Source of the DNA: Acridotheres tristis
Lineage: Eukaryota; Chordata; Aves; Passeriformes; Sturnidae
NCBI GenBank assembly: GCA_037013685.1
Contig: CM072919.1
Coordinates: forward strand, 29,990,255-30,054,254
Length of the DNA stretch: 64,000 nt
Direction: 5' to 3'
The position numbers were made by a program, and so were the translations under genes. The notes beneath the pieces were generated by a model. The model had not been told where the DNA came from. It was given only the letters and a program-made list of their open reading frames with translations, and searched no databases. Each line of letters starts with the position of its first letter. The stretch's first letter is position 1. This document shows positions 10,665 through 24,067 of this stretch, piece by piece.

Positions 10665-13600
10665 ATCTGCAGTCTTTTTTCCCTTTTGCTGGTTCAACAC
10701 TTTCACCCCTTATTAGGAGTAGAATTTGTAAATATTGTGCAGGAAGGTGAATTGACAAATCGTGAGTTTATTTAGGCATTGCAAAATATGTAATACAAAA
10801 AACATTTCCTAATTTTGCATGGGTCAACTTCTATTTAGCTATTTCAAATTTAAAATACAGCATGGCTATTACTAGAAAAAGATTTCTTCTGGGCATTGCA
10901 AAATGACAATTTTTGTTTCTTCCTTTTTGATTACTGGCAGATGACCAATTACTTGCTTTACAGTTATACAAATATAATACTACATTTGCTTTTATTCAGA
11001 GAGACAAACAAAAATGAAGCTCTTTTTACATTTTCTAACTTCCATGCATCAAATATTAGTTTCAAAGTAAGTCAAACTGCATTTGCAGCAGCAAAAAGCA
11101 AGGAGCAACTAAAGGGTTCAACATTGAATATTTGACTCTCTCCAAACATGTTTTTAAAATCCTCAAAAAAAAAATCCTCAAACAGAGCACAATAATAACT
11201 TCAAATAATTAATTCAAATTTCAAACAAGAGTTGTGTAACATAATACCTCATTGAACTTGTACCACTTGTAAATTTTTTACTTTTATAGCACTTCCACAC
11301 TCAAGTAATCTGTCTGTGCTTTTCTAGATTTTTCCTGTATGTTCCATGTCACCATTAGCACGTTTCTTTTGTAATGGAGAGAGAGATAATAGCCAGGTGG
11401 GCCAAAGATAAGGTACTGATTGTTTGGAAAACAAGAAAGATCAAGAGAGGATTCTCTGGCAGATACCACTTAATTGCCCACAACAATTGCTCATAACAAT
11501 TGCATTTACCCATTAGCAGCCAGCCTCACACAGAAGAAGACACATTCCTACAATGATCTGACGTTTCAACCTCCAAAGCAAAACTTTGTTATTTGATTGA
11601 ATGAAAGTAGTCGGTTGTGAGAAGTAGGCTGTAAAAGCTAGCACCAGGAGATATCTGTTGACCTTCCCTTCAGTTGTAAGACTTTTTTTTTAACAACTCT
11701 TACAAATGAGCATCAGTTGATTTCTTGCATGCAGCCACTCTCATACATCAGTGACACCCTATGTTCCCCCAAATTGTCAAGGCTGGGACAAGGAGGCTGT
11801 GGACTCAGGACAGGCAACACTCACAGTAGAATGAAACACCTTTTGCAGCAGAACTACTCTATGAAGAGCCAATAGCAAGAGCACTACCAATCCAAGTGTA
11901 TTGATCCTCATAGGCAACAGTAACAAAGTCACTCAGACAGTAAAGTAGGGCCCAAGGATATCCCCTTTTCTAATTTCTCCTTGGTTCACCTTTGCAAATT
12001 ACTCCTACAGGCTTAGTGTATAAACACACTGGAAACTGAGATGTCTTCCTGAACAGATCTCCTGCTTCAAGATGCTGCTTTTTAACTGAAAATACAAAAG
12101 CCAAACTAAACAACAAGGAGGTAAAATATAGGCAACACAACACTTAGATTAGTAAAAAAGCAATAAAATCGATGAAAAATATAAGGGTCATCTGTATTCA
12201 CGGGGCAAAGCTTGACCCATGCCTTTTCCTGTTTTTTGTTTCCAACAATCAGCCAAGTCACCCTTAATTTGACCTTGACCTTGACCCAGATACTGCTGAG
12301 TCCCTATAACCTGGCATTGTTTGAAAAGATCTTTAAGGAATACATATGGTAACACATCACTGTGCATTGCAGACTATGCAGTTCACTAAAATGAAAATCC
12401 TTCTGTTTAACTTTCCTCCCTTCTATATGCACCTGTGTATCTGCACATTCTGGCTGTAGATTCTGTTGCTCATTAGGAGAAACAGTGACTGCAAAGGCTG
12501 TTGGATGCAGAAAAGCAAAGTACACACCATCAAATGAGGGTGAAGATTAATCACTTTTTTTGTATGATGTAAAACATCCAAGCACTCTGAAGCCATGTCT
12601 GACCAGGTACCTACATCATCAGCTTACAGATTTATTCCTAGCTGTCAGTAGGAATGGCAGTGTAGAAGGAAGAAAGGGTTGGGAGGATCTGGTAGGTGAG
12701 AAAACCATGGAAGAGACGCACATCCAAGCTCAAGGCAAAATGGATATAAGAGAGTACCAGACTCAATTATGAAGTTCTGCATAACCAATCTCTTTAGAAA
12801 ATCCCTTTCTAGGCCTAGAGATCACGACTTGGAAATGGTCATTGTGCCACAGGAATAGTTCAGTTAACTCACCAGCCCCTCAGGTCTGGGAATGGTGCTT
12901 AGGCTGAAGAGTATAAGGCAGAAGTGTTACTCAAAAATGGCTGTAGGTGACAGCAGCAGTGTGCTGGAAATGTCCTATGGACCCATGTGGGGAACCCAGA
13001 GCTACTCATGCCCAGATATTAGAAGGTCCTGATACTACCTCCCCATTCACCATGCTTCACAACCACTCCACAACATGACAATCAACTCGTAAACACCAGT
13101 GAAAATGGACTGCACAGAACCAAAGCATTTCCTGGCTCTGTAATACAAAGAAACTTAGGAAGGAGAGATAGAGAGAGAAGTAGAGCATGCTTCCACACTG
13201 CTACTTTACTCAAACTACCCCATTCACCAGACTCATTCAGATACTTTGAAATCTGCTGCACACATCAGCCATCACTACTTTGTTTCACAAGACCAGAGAC
13301 AAGCAGTCCTACAGGGACCCAAGGTATAACTAAACACATAGCTGATAAGCTGCAAGCTGGCCAGGAACGGTGAATGTGAATGCAATTCCAGACTATGCAA
13401 GCAAGCTGTCCCGTGCGAAACTTACAGATATCCAGTGCCCTGTACTAAAAGGTAGTAAAAGCCTCTGATAGGACTAGAACCAAAATATATCTCTGGCTGC
13501 CCTCCTATCAGGGAACTGTTGAAATATAAACGATATGTTTAACAGTGAGAAATAGAACAGCTTGTTGCTAGAAGTGGAAAACCATAATACTGCTTGCATC

Positions 13601-14777
13601 AATATGTCAAGCATAGTAAAAATCTGTTGGAAGATGGAATAAAATAATAAAAAACCACAAACCACCAAATCACAGGCATTTTCCCTAAGTACGGCTGTAT
13701 TCAGTGGCTTTGAAATTATATGGTATAGGAAAAAAGGATATACTGTGATGATATGTCTTTTTGTGAACTTCTAGTTGCTGAAAAGGTTGAAACTTAGTGG
13801 AGAAAAAAGGGAGTGGAAAGTTTAAAAACAGTTGTATTAGATTATAATGAGAGACTTGTTTTTGTAGTATTATTCATAACTTTTTCTTGTATATTTGCTT
13901 TCTGGTTATCAGAGGAAGGTCAAGATTTGTAGAATACAGCATTTTTACCATGCTGGTGAAATCAATATTTTTAAAATCCCTAAACCGTGTATGTGTTTAA
14001 AGTTATACACTTTATGAATTTACTGTTTTCGCACACCCTCCTCTCCCCTGGATTTTGCATCATGTGTTAATTATGTTTGGATTCTGCTACTGATCCTCAG
14101 TAACAATAAGCATCAGCAGAATTCCTCATGTAAAACCCTACATGGTGAGAGATGGTAAAAGGTTCTGTCAATACATATGTTATTACCTGTAGAACAAAGA
14201 CCAGGTGGTCTGTAAAAATGGGAAACAGACATCTATACTCATAGGGACACATCTGTCATTCTCTTCTTGGGGGGCATTGGTTTTGTAGCAAATTATTCCA
14301 ATAGAAACTGGTTTGTTTTACAAGTGCTTCTCCCCAGCCCAGGAAAAATGCAAAATCAACATAACCACACTTCCAAAGCCTGTATGTCAAGTCTGTACAT
14401 AGCCTGAAGGCTCACAAAATTCAGCTATTTTGTCTATCCAAATGATTTGTTAACTCTGATATCTAATGACAATTATTTCTCATATTTTTGTTAATTTTCA
14501 CGATCTCCCTCAGCTCTATGCAATATCAATCTAACAGATTTCTGCTTAAAATAGCAGCTGGCTCCATTAGTCACATTGAAATCAAATCGTACCCTTCATA
14601 TATATTCCTCACTCTCCTAACTTAGGAAAACAATTAGACATTTTGAAAAGCAAAATCTAGAGTCATTCCAAATGAGAAAAACTTGAAGATAATTTTATAT
14701 TAATTTGATACTGATTGTGCCTTACACCACAACATATCAAATTCATGCATTTTCCCACTGTGATTTCTGTTGACATA
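10665..14777. other. Unassigned AT-rich sequence, no gene seen
   Basis: About 4.1 kb with only short frames and no recognised family. It contains a small array of TTGACC hexamers at 12269-12287, listed separately. The part from 12.8 to 13.4 kb is somewhat less AT-rich but shows no domain or splice-bounded frame I can support. Confidence 0.55.
12269..12287 (-). promoter_or_regulatory. Triple nuclear-receptor half-site array (candidate)
   Basis: On the minus strand three consecutive hexamers read GGGTCA-AGGTCA-AGGTCA with no spacing. Each AGGTCA is preceded by TCA, so two overlapping TCAAGGTCA extended half-sites result, the form bound by ERR and NR5A-type monomeric receptors. No nearby promoter is visible, so function is only a possibility. 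Confidence 0.3.
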
Positions 14778-15205
14778 TAGAATCATAGTCATAGAACGGT
14801 TTGGGTTAGAAAGTATCTTAAAGACCACCTAGTCTCAAGCCCCCTGCCATGATCAGGGACTCCTTCCACTAGAGCAGGTTTCTCAGAGCCTCATTCAACC
14901 TAGCTCTACAGGGATTCTCTGGGCAATGCATTCCAGTGCATCTCCACCCTCACAAAAAAGAATTTCTTTAAAATATCTAATCTAAACCTGCTGACTTTTA
15001 GTTTGGAGTATTTCCTCTTGTTCTGTCATTACATAATCCTGTAAATAGTCTCTCTCCACCTTTTTTTTTGTAGGCTCTCTTCAGGTACTGGAAGAGTGCA
15101 GTAAGGTCACCTGAAAGCATTCTCTTATCCAGAGTGGACAGTCTCAATTCTCTCAGCCTTTATTCATAGAGAGGCACTCCATCCTTCTTAAGAAAAATGT
15201 GGTAT
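14778..15205 (-). mobile_element. CR1 LINE 3' end, antisense
   Basis: The segment begins with AGAATCATAGTCATAGAA, the reverse complement of the CR1 tail. It continues through the antisense of the CR1 3' terminus: a GGTTTGGGTTAGAAAG motif, then ACCACCTAGTC and CCCCTGCCATGATCAGGGAC. Further on are the antisense of the CR1 ORF2 C-terminus (TTCCTCTTGTTCTGTCATTAC near 15010) and the CTTCAGGTACTGGAAG motif near 15081. It is 5'-truncated, as is usual for CR1. Confidence 0.85.
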
Positions 15206-18200
15206 TAAAATTGCATACTTGGCTGCAGAACTAAAGTGCAGTCCATGGCAGATTCTGCAAAAGCTTTCACTTCTTCTATTTTCAATAACAAGTGTCTATC
15301 CCTTCACTTGAAGCATCCATATGCAAGAGATTTTTCACACATTTCATGTTATTCTGGACAGAGGCTCCAGTAGAAATGAAGTTTGCCTCTTTTTTTTCCC
15401 ATTAATTTTTCCACCTTTTTAATTTGATATTTGGGAGCCTGAAAATGATGAGTGGAGCTACAGATTTGACTAGATTTAATTCTGATTAATAGTGATATAA
15501 AAGTAGGATTAGGCTACATGGTTATGACCATATCAAATCCAAATCAATTAATAGTATTTCTCTCATGGAAAATGCTAAATGCCAATGCAATAATACTTAT
15601 CGGCCTTTCAGTTTCTGTTATGAATTGTTGTCATATCATATATTACGCTGTAGTTAATTTTCTGCCCCAAGCAGTTTTTCTTGTAAGCCTGTTAATAGAT
15701 AATTCATCTCCTTGTAGCTTGGTTGCTCCTCCAACAGACCCAGTTTAGCCTCATTTCATCAGTGAAACTGTGTCTAAAGCAGCTTATTTCTGGTACTGTC
15801 CTCAAGATTTAAGGCTCATTGTATTTATTCCATGCAATGCGAGGATACATAATTCTGTGCTCAAGTGGCAGACAATCAACTCTGATGATGAAATTTTTTT
15901 TCATACTAAGCTTCATAGAAGTTCTTAAATGCACATTAGTGTGATATGGCTCTTCCTAGTGAGGTCTTCAATACTTGAGGACGACAATATAAAGGACATA
16001 ATCTTTATTCATTTTAGGATTTGATCCTCTTTGAGCAGAAAAATAAGATATTTTTTGCATTCTTTTTTATTAGACTGGCTTTTACGTTGCTGATGGCCAA
16101 AATATTAGTACAGATGCCTTCATTTCTGAAGGACATGATTTCCCTGTACACATCACCTAAGTTGTACTTTATTCTTCAGTTTGTTTTAATCGTGAGCACA
16201 ATAGAGTACAATCATACAGCTTAATTCTGTTAATTATGGCATTTGATTGGAAAATAGAAAGCCTTTTGTTTTGGTTTTATTATTTTCAAGGCTTTACAAA
16301 GGAGGGAGGAGATTCTTCACCGAGACACATATGAAAAGTATAAATTTCTTGGTTTAAGTTCTGCTCAAATTTTCACATAGGAAAAAATCTGCAAATATTT
16401 TACTAAAAGCCAAAGTTACAACATTGCTTTAGAATTTTTATTTACCATATTTTACAGGAAGAAAGTCCAATCCTTACAAAAAAGAACTGCTAGTTACAAT
16501 AGGATAAATAATATAAGTGTCCAAATTTCAAGGGACTCAACTAATTATCCAAAAATTAAGCAAAGAAAGTTTGGAGAACTTTTTCACAGTTGAAACAATA
16601 TTAGCACATCTTTTTCATAGTTTTGACTGACAGTTTTAAGGGAAACACATTATTTTACACATTTCAATATTAACTTTAACAATATTAGAGTGTTATGAGG
16701 TGTAGAGCAATAGGTTTTAATTAGGTTTTTAAAGTGAAGCTAGGTCTTATTTTATTATGTGACCCTGCCTTACCTGCTCGGCCTTCTTGTTGGATAAATA
16801 GTGACCATCAATGTACTTTTAAAATTACAAGCTTTTTCTTTTCATGAAGGCTTGACCTGGATGTTCATTCTTTCAGACTTCTGTCCAATCACCATTCAGA
16901 TTTATGAATTTTAAGCAGGATGCACGCTAAGTCATCAGAACAATCACTAAAATCTTGGATAGTTCTGGAATGTAAATACTCTTATAATTAAAGGAAACAT
17001 TTAAATAGGTATACTGATAGGATACACAGACTTGACAACTGGCCATACAATCTGAGCTGCTGAGTTATATTTGAATTTCCCATTTGTTGATATCTGTACA
17101 ATAAAGTAAATTGACTGAAAATTAGTATACATATGCATTTTAATCAAACCATATTCAGCTCTTCCCCTTAACTGCAGCAATCTAGATTTTCACATATTTT
17201 TAGCTCATCATTTCCCACTTCTTATCTTTTCTATTAACCGTGCAGGAAAACATTACTGCCAGAGAAAGGCATTGTCAGACGTTAGGTGGAGCTTGCTGTG
17301 TGAAAAAGTAAATGTTTCTAAAGCTCATTGCTTGAAAAGTTAGAAACTAGCAGGACAAAGAGCATTGCAAAGGTGCCAGGAAGTACATGATACCTTGTCC
17401 CAACAACAACAGAGGTCAATTGATGGTGTTACTGGTGTCCTAAAATTCTTGCTGAGCATCTTCAAGGATAGAGACAGACCTTGAACTATCAGCCTGTCTG
17501 GTTCATTCATGACTGCATGAACTATAAGGCTCTGGGAAGTGCTGTAACAGGTGATTCCTGAAAGATAGGATTTGACACAGAAATCACCCAACTAACTGTA
17601 GGCAAGATGATTTTGGATGTGGAGGGCAGATGCCACATGGAAATCCCTCCCCAGTTCTGTGGAAGCAAAGCAGCTGCGCTGGGGGGACATCCAAGCACTC
17701 TTTATCATGTGAATGATATTTTGGGGTTCTAACCTCTTGCTTTCTGCCATCAGATTGGTCCCAAATGGGCAGAGAATCTCGGCTTGGAGTGGTGCTGGGC
17801 AATGCAACAATAACTGACTGTACTCAAACTCTATATGGTCAACTGATGGTGGAATTTTTTTTGTATCAAAATGAACTACAGGCTTCTTGAAACATCTGTA
17901 GGGAGACATGCAATGCATGGTGAGTGATTTCATAGCTGGAGCTATTCTCTCTCTTCCTGGCGTGTTGCAGTTTCAACACACAGGTGTGTGAAATGGATGT
18001 ACTGGCATCTCTGTCACAGATCACCAGGTGTTATGGTCTGCCAATGGCTCATTATTTTTCCTGGCTTTCTGAACTGGCTAGGATAGCAGAGTTGTATGCA
18101 AATCATTGCAGATTCCTGCTTGGACTCCCATAGTTAGTAATTTCTGGATGTGGCATTGTAAAGGGCTTTTGATAAATTAACTGTATTTTTGTTGGATTAC

Positions 18201-20298
18201 TCAAAAATATCTTGGGTTCCACCTGCTCTGAATGAGACTAGTAGGTTCACAATTTTATGAGACAGTTCATCTTCAAATTTAATAGTCTTAAATTGCAAAA
18301 AACCCCACCCCAAACTAGAAAACCTACAAAATCAAAGAAAATATTTGTCCTGTATATTTAGAAGATGATCTGCCCAAAACATATCTCTGATTTACCTAAA
18401 CAAAATTGAAGTACTTCCCACATAACCTCAACAACATTAACATTAACAACTGTAATAAAACAAGCTGTTCTTAAAATGATTCTTCATGTCACCTGATCAC
18501 TTTGTGAGACATGGTGCTGCTTACATCTCATAGCTCAATCAGTCTGAAAGCATACATATTACCAAAGTTTCTTACAATGGAAAAAAGCACCCTGGGATAT
18601 CCCAACACTATATATTACTAAGCAAATAAAGCAAAAGTAATTCTGTTTTGCTAGTTTACATGCAGAATCTTTTGGCTTGATTTTGTGTGTTAATAGAAAG
18701 ACTGTGTATAAAATATGTTACTTTGCAGAAGTTTTCGTTTGGAGTTGTTTTTTAATGTTTTTATTTTTGCTATACCATGCATCTGGATGACACAAGAAAG
18801 CTTCTGTTGTTTTAAAGAGCTTTAACTTCAGATGCTTTATTTATAGATACGCATAAACACCTTTTTTATTTGTACTTATGAAGACACAAAAATCATCTTC
18901 TCTAAACAAATGCCAGAGGACCATACATTGACAATGGGTCTGAGGAGCAATGGGTCTGCATCTTGTTAAAAAGCATACTTATTTTTTATTCAGCCTGAAC
19001 TGCAGTTATTTCACTTTCAAAAACAACTCCTGTGAACAAGTTTACACCTATTAATTTTCCTAGTATACTTTAACTTGGAATGTGCAGATTTTTAATCAAT
19101 TGGAAGCTGTAACAATCTACATAATTTTCAGCAGCTTCATACTTCAGTCACTGAGCCAGTTAGTGGTATTTTTTATGTTTTCTTCTTGCATTGGTTCTAG
19201 TTTACATTTTAAATTATGATGCAAATGCTTAAAATATTACACTTATGCCCTAGTACTTTTATAAGTCACAGAGTTTGCACATTTTTGTCTCTACTCCTAT
19301 GTTTTGAGATTTTTATCTTGTTTTTCTTGCATGTTCAAGAGATCAGGCCTCCGCCATACTCATGGCTTCATTCCACATGGACACACAAAAAATGCCAAAA
19401 TAATTTTCAAATGGTTTCAGCTTAATTTAACTTAATCGTTTTAAGCAATGTAAAGCCCTCTTTTCTGAGTTATATTTTCTGTAGAAACTTAAACTTTAGA
19501 AAAATTAGAAATGGAGAATTGGGATACCTTGTCATTTTGCTGACTGACAGGGTCTGACCACATTTATGTAAGCAGTTATTTGAAAGCCTAATTCTGCTTT
19601 TGTATTTGGTTTCATTTACAATTATAAGACAGTTTTTCTACATAGAGATCGTCCAGAAAAGAGTTAATGCTTTATTTCACCTGATATTAATTGCACTGCA
19701 AGGCATTTATTGAATCCCTGTGTAGATGCTTTAATTTATAAGTCACATGGTTCAATCCAGTAGAGCTGAAAGAAATCACTTACGGAATAGGCTAGTGATT
19801 GTTGCTTTCCTTCTGAATGAGGGAACTCACAAGAAGTTTTAACAGACTGTAACTTATCCTTATGGTTCCACCCCTTTGGCTAATTTGTCCTACCTCCCCA
19901 AACAAAGTAATCATCAATATATTAAAAATCATACTTCAGTGCCTACATTATTAATCTGGTAAGTGATGGCTTTTAATTTGGAGTAAGCATGCTAATAGGA
20001 AGTATGTAAGTATAAGAAATAATACACAATCCTGCTAAAGAAGTAATTGGACATATGTAATGAAAGTGGGATATTAATCTCTTCATAAGTATCATGGACT
20101 TTGAATTATCTGGTAGCTTGTGATAACCTGTGAAAATTATAGATAAACAGGGTGGGAAATAACCACCACTTGTTTCTTGTAATACTTTTAAGCAATAGCT
20201 TCCCTCTGTATCTGGCAAGCAGTTAAAATTATATACAAGAACATTCTGAATGACAGAAAAGTTATATAATACAGCAAGGAAACTGAACATTGCAGAAG
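15206..20298. other. Unassigned mostly AT-rich sequence, no gene seen
   Basis: About 5.1 kb. Most is AT-rich. The part from 17.34 to 18.1 kb is less AT-rich and has overlapping minus-strand frames of up to 113 codons (17592-17933), with no domain I recognise. No LTR ends or CR1 motifs were found. Confidence 0.5.
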
Positions 20299-20934
20299 GT
20301 GGTTGTTGGGGGGTGTATGCTGGGCTTTGCACCAGTGGTTTGTCATCAGTCTCATCTCTTTTCCCTCAGAGCCAGGATTATTAGAAAGGCGATTGAGACG
20401 CTTCTCATGTTTGGACTTGGATGTTTATTATATCTTATCAGAGAATTACAGAAAGTACGACAGCACCTCTAGCTCCTTGCTAGAAGTAGGAAAAATCGCT
20501 ACAGCTGAGCCTGCTTCAAGGCTTTTTAAAGCTAAACAAACTAATAAAAGTTTAACACCTACATTATTTTTCCCTTTGACCCAATAATAGATTCCCATGA
20601 CACTTAGAGTGACATTTGACTGACCAACCAGAGATTACTAACTGAGTTCCATGAAGAAGAAGGAAAAAGAAGATGAAGAAAGAGAAAGACAGCACCCAAA
20701 ATTCTCCATCTTGTCCCATAACCACCACGATACTAAAAAAACCTCAAATTTACAACCCATCACCCAGTGAAAATACACACATCTAACCCACTACACATTT
20801 GTGACTTCTTCCTCACTATTAATCTTTACAAGCCTTCTCCAAGGTTTCAGGTCCAAAGTAGTGTTTTTCAGGGGGTCTGTGCCTGGAAGCACAGAAAGCT
20901 CAAAAACTCCAAATTTCTGAGATCCAACAGTGGT
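20299..20934 (-). mobile_element. Solo LTR with 5-bp target duplication GTGGT (LTR 20304-20929)
   Basis: Flanking GTGGT copies lie at 20299-20303 and 20930-20934. Between them the minus strand runs from TGTTGGATCTC to ACCCCCCAACA, giving TG...CA ends with a short terminal inverted repeat TGTTGG/CCAACA. A minus-strand AATAAA lies at 20424-20429, about 120 bp before the LTR end, in the expected R/U5 position. No internal retroviral sequence is present, so this is a solo LTR left by recombination. The 5-bp duplication fits ERVL or gamma-type integration. Plus-strand frames of up to 94 codons inside it are not genes. Confidence 0.82.
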
Positions 20935-21788
20935 CCCCATTACCACTACCATCTTCTGTTCTTACAAGACAAATTCTGGGAACTTTTGTCTTAGCAAAAT
21001 CCTGAGAGAACTTCTGTATTTGTTCAAGGAAATAGACTTGCAGAATGTGTCCCATTTCAGAACATTAGGAGTTAGCTTTAGCAGCTGCTCAAGGGTCTGA
21101 AAAAATGTACCCCATATACCCTTCGCATCCTGCTGGGTCCAAGAAGCAGCCCTGCCTTGTCAGTGCAAGTGGATGCACACGAGGTCCCATGTCCCTTGCA
21201 TGGATCAGGTTGTCTCACATCAGGCGCTCGGTTGAAACCAGACCGGATGGAAGTGCAAGCACCATCCCTAAGGCCTTGTTGACAGCATTTGTGTTTATTC
21301 ATCTGAAATACGGCATCTGTAGAGAACAGAAATGCTCCTAACACCTCAGGAAGAAATTTAATCTTGGATTTCAGGTATGATTCTCTTTTATTTTGTTCCT
21401 AGGCTGCTCTGAATTCTACATATTCACTCTCTAAATCTTAAAAACATGCCAGACCATACGTAGGCAACTAACCTTGTATGATCTGTTGCAAGGGACTAAT
21501 CTCAGCAAATAGCTATCCCCTTACTCGAGGTTTGTGTTAACCTAGCAGCTGGAAGTAAAACACCAGAAACTCTTGAGTCAGCTACTGATCCTGATCTCAG
21601 TCCCATCTGGTGCTCCAGAGGCAAAGCAGGTGTGCTGCTGCTTAAAGGTCTCCATGAAAACCACATATCACTTCACATAAAATGTGTTATCATTATGGGG
21701 AATAATTTCTTTGTATATATGGAGAGAAAGATAATTGCTGTGCAAAGACCACATATGTTTTAAGGCTCATAATCAAGGCCAAATTATA
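20935..21788. other. Unassigned sequence, 89-codon minus-strand frame at 21078-21344
   Basis: No repeat recognised. A minus-strand frame at 21078-21344 has a plus-strand frame over nearly the same span. The minus-strand peptide is cysteine-rich (about 9 Cys), but I see no family motif, signal peptide or splice context. It could be a decayed insertion or chance. Confidence 0.4.
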
Positions 21789-21837
21789 ATTTCCTATTTC
21801 CTATTTCCTATTTCCTATTTCCTATTTCCTATTTCCT
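21789..21837 (+). repeat. (ATTTCCT)7 minisatellite
   Basis: Seven perfect copies of the heptamer ATTTCCT, then a degenerate partial copy ending near 21845. Confidence 0.95.
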
Positions 21838-21845
21838 ATTTTCCA

Positions 21846-22069
21846 TCTTCAGGCGGAGAAAACTAAGAATCCTGTAATCTGACATAACAATACGTAAATC
21901 TATTTACTTGCAGGCTCCAGAGTGCTGTAAGCTACAAACATAAAAGTCGCTAGGCAACATTTAACACAGATAAATTGTTTTCCTTTATTGCAGAGAAGGG
22001 TAGGTTCATATCTCCTGCTAACAGCCATGGACTTCTAGCTAGCAGTTGCTTTGACAAAATCACACAGTC

Positions 22070-22072
<3 letters not shown>
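21846..22072. other. Unassigned sequence between two simple repeats
   Basis: About 230 bp with no feature recognised. Confidence 0.5.
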
Positions 22073-22114
<42 letters not shown>

Positions 22115-22130
22115 GTAAATAAATAAACAA
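22073..22130 (+). repeat. (AAAT)n microsatellite
   Basis: About 14 AAAT units with a single G interruption near 22115 and a C near 22128. A minus-strand frame through it (LFIYLFIY pattern) is a repeat artefact. Confidence 0.95.
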
Positions 22131-24067
22131 ACTGGAAAACAATGGGCAAAAGAGGGCATAATAATTAGGTGTATTTGAGATTTGTGGCTTTGAATATGCT
22201 GCTTATGGGAGTGAAACTCAAGGGGATTAAAATTGAGCCATAATAGGAAAGAGAAACACTAGAACAACATAAATTCCCTTAAGGGAATTCATAGCATTAA
22301 AATAATAATAAAAAAGTAGAAATACTTGAAATATTGGGAATGTCTACAGGCAAATACAGACCAATATCCAATTGTTCTAAGCAACATACAGACATGTGGT
22401 AAATGTCAGCCTTTTTTCCAAAGAATTTTAAATAAGAATAGTGTTGGTGGAAAGCTACATAAGATCTTTTTCGTTGGGCCTAGGAAAATCAGATTGCCAT
22501 GGGTTCTTTGTCAGAGTAGGGGCTAAAATAAGATTCTCAATCCTCCATTGCTTTGACTGGAAGCGATTTCACAGCTGTTGCACTGTTGCACGTGTTACAC
22601 TTCTAGTACTTTTCATGCCAATTCTTGAATTCCTCAGTTACTGCTTTTAAGGACTCCTCTTAACTCAGATATTTATTTTTATTTAATAGTTCATTCACTA
22701 ATGAAAGAATACATCAGGTGTCAGTGAAGTGGGATACCAATAATCACATGACAAAACACCTCTGATTAGCCATCTGAACATCTTCAGGAGAGAAATACAT
22801 ACACACTTACACGAAATCAGATCTTACACTAAAGGTGTGAGGAGTTAGTGAGAGATTGCAATATGACTTCCTTTCAGTCTGATGACTGAATTCCCACCTC
22901 CTGCCATCATCACTGGTCTAAGGGTCTATGTAAAATCCAGCATTTCAGCAACAACCAACTGACTTTGTCACAGAAAAGCCAGAGTGAAATGTCTGCATTT
23001 TCAAAACTTAAGCCTTCTCAGAAGAGTCTTAATCATCAAGATACCCTACTTATTAATTAAGGACCACAAAGAGAAGACAGCTCAAGAGCCACACACAGTA
23101 GTCAATCAGAGCCATGAAGGCTTCAGATTTGGAAGACTGCTCCTCTTTTCAGGTCATTGCAAGACAGGATAGCAGCCCTGCCTGATTTCTCTGGTGAGTG
23201 GAGGGGGGTTAGGCTGTACCCTGGCAAATAAGTCACTCTCCATCAGGACATCAGGAAGAGTGGGGCAGATATTTTTCTCTCCCAAGGAGGATTTTCTCTT
23301 GCATTGTGAGAGCCTGAAGGCTCTTACTCCTAAATAAGGACTAATCTGGGATTAGACATATTTGTGAGAGTCTGACATCAGTACCAGAAGAGATTGTAAT
23401 GGTATTCTTCAACAAAACAGAGTTGATATTAACAGATGGAGGCAGCAGCAAAGAGGGAATAGTAAGAGTGCATGACAATTTCCATGAAGGGGTCATTATC
23501 TTTAAGATCCTGTATGACTAGACAGCTCTGGTGATCTGATTCTTAAGATCACCTTTCAGGATCAGAGCAAGAAAAGAAAAGATGCTCTGGAAATCTAGAG
23601 CTATTAGACAAAATGGTGAGTGATTCAGAGATTTCCTTTTTCAGTTTCCTCTCCACAAGAAGCATAGTAATGCTAGGAATTAAAAAAAAAAAAGTACCTA
23701 GGAAAAATGTGTCTTTTGTACTCTCAAACCTCCCCATGTACTCATGCAGAATGAGGGAGAAGCAGCATTTTAGTTGATCTAACCTTTAATTACATATGAT
23801 AAGTTCCTGAAAACTCAGCTTCAGTATTGATTGTTGTTGTGGGTAATTTCACTGTATCTATAATCTTCTATGTTTACAACTACTAAACTGAAACTAGGGC
23901 TGGTGCTGTGATCTAGACATTTTCAGAATATTTTAATAGCAAGCAGAGTTAAAAGAAGTGAATAGAAAAATAGTCGTATTAGAAACAGTAGAGTGACACC
24001 AGAACAATTTATTGTGAAAAAAGAAGACCAGTGCAAGTTTTTCTGAGCTTTTTAGGTTGGGTTGTTT
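22131..24067. other. Unassigned sequence, no gene seen
   Basis: About 1.9 kb without recognised genes or repeat families. It contains an 18-bp perfect palindrome at 22272-22289 (arms AATTCCCTT and AAGGGAATT). Open frames are under 70 codons. Confidence 0.5.

Noticed and set aside
10312..10758. Long frames on both strands (arginine-, serine-, leucine- or glycine-rich)
   Set aside because: They exist only because the GGA/TAA/GAA microsatellite has no stops; no unique coding sequence surrounds them.
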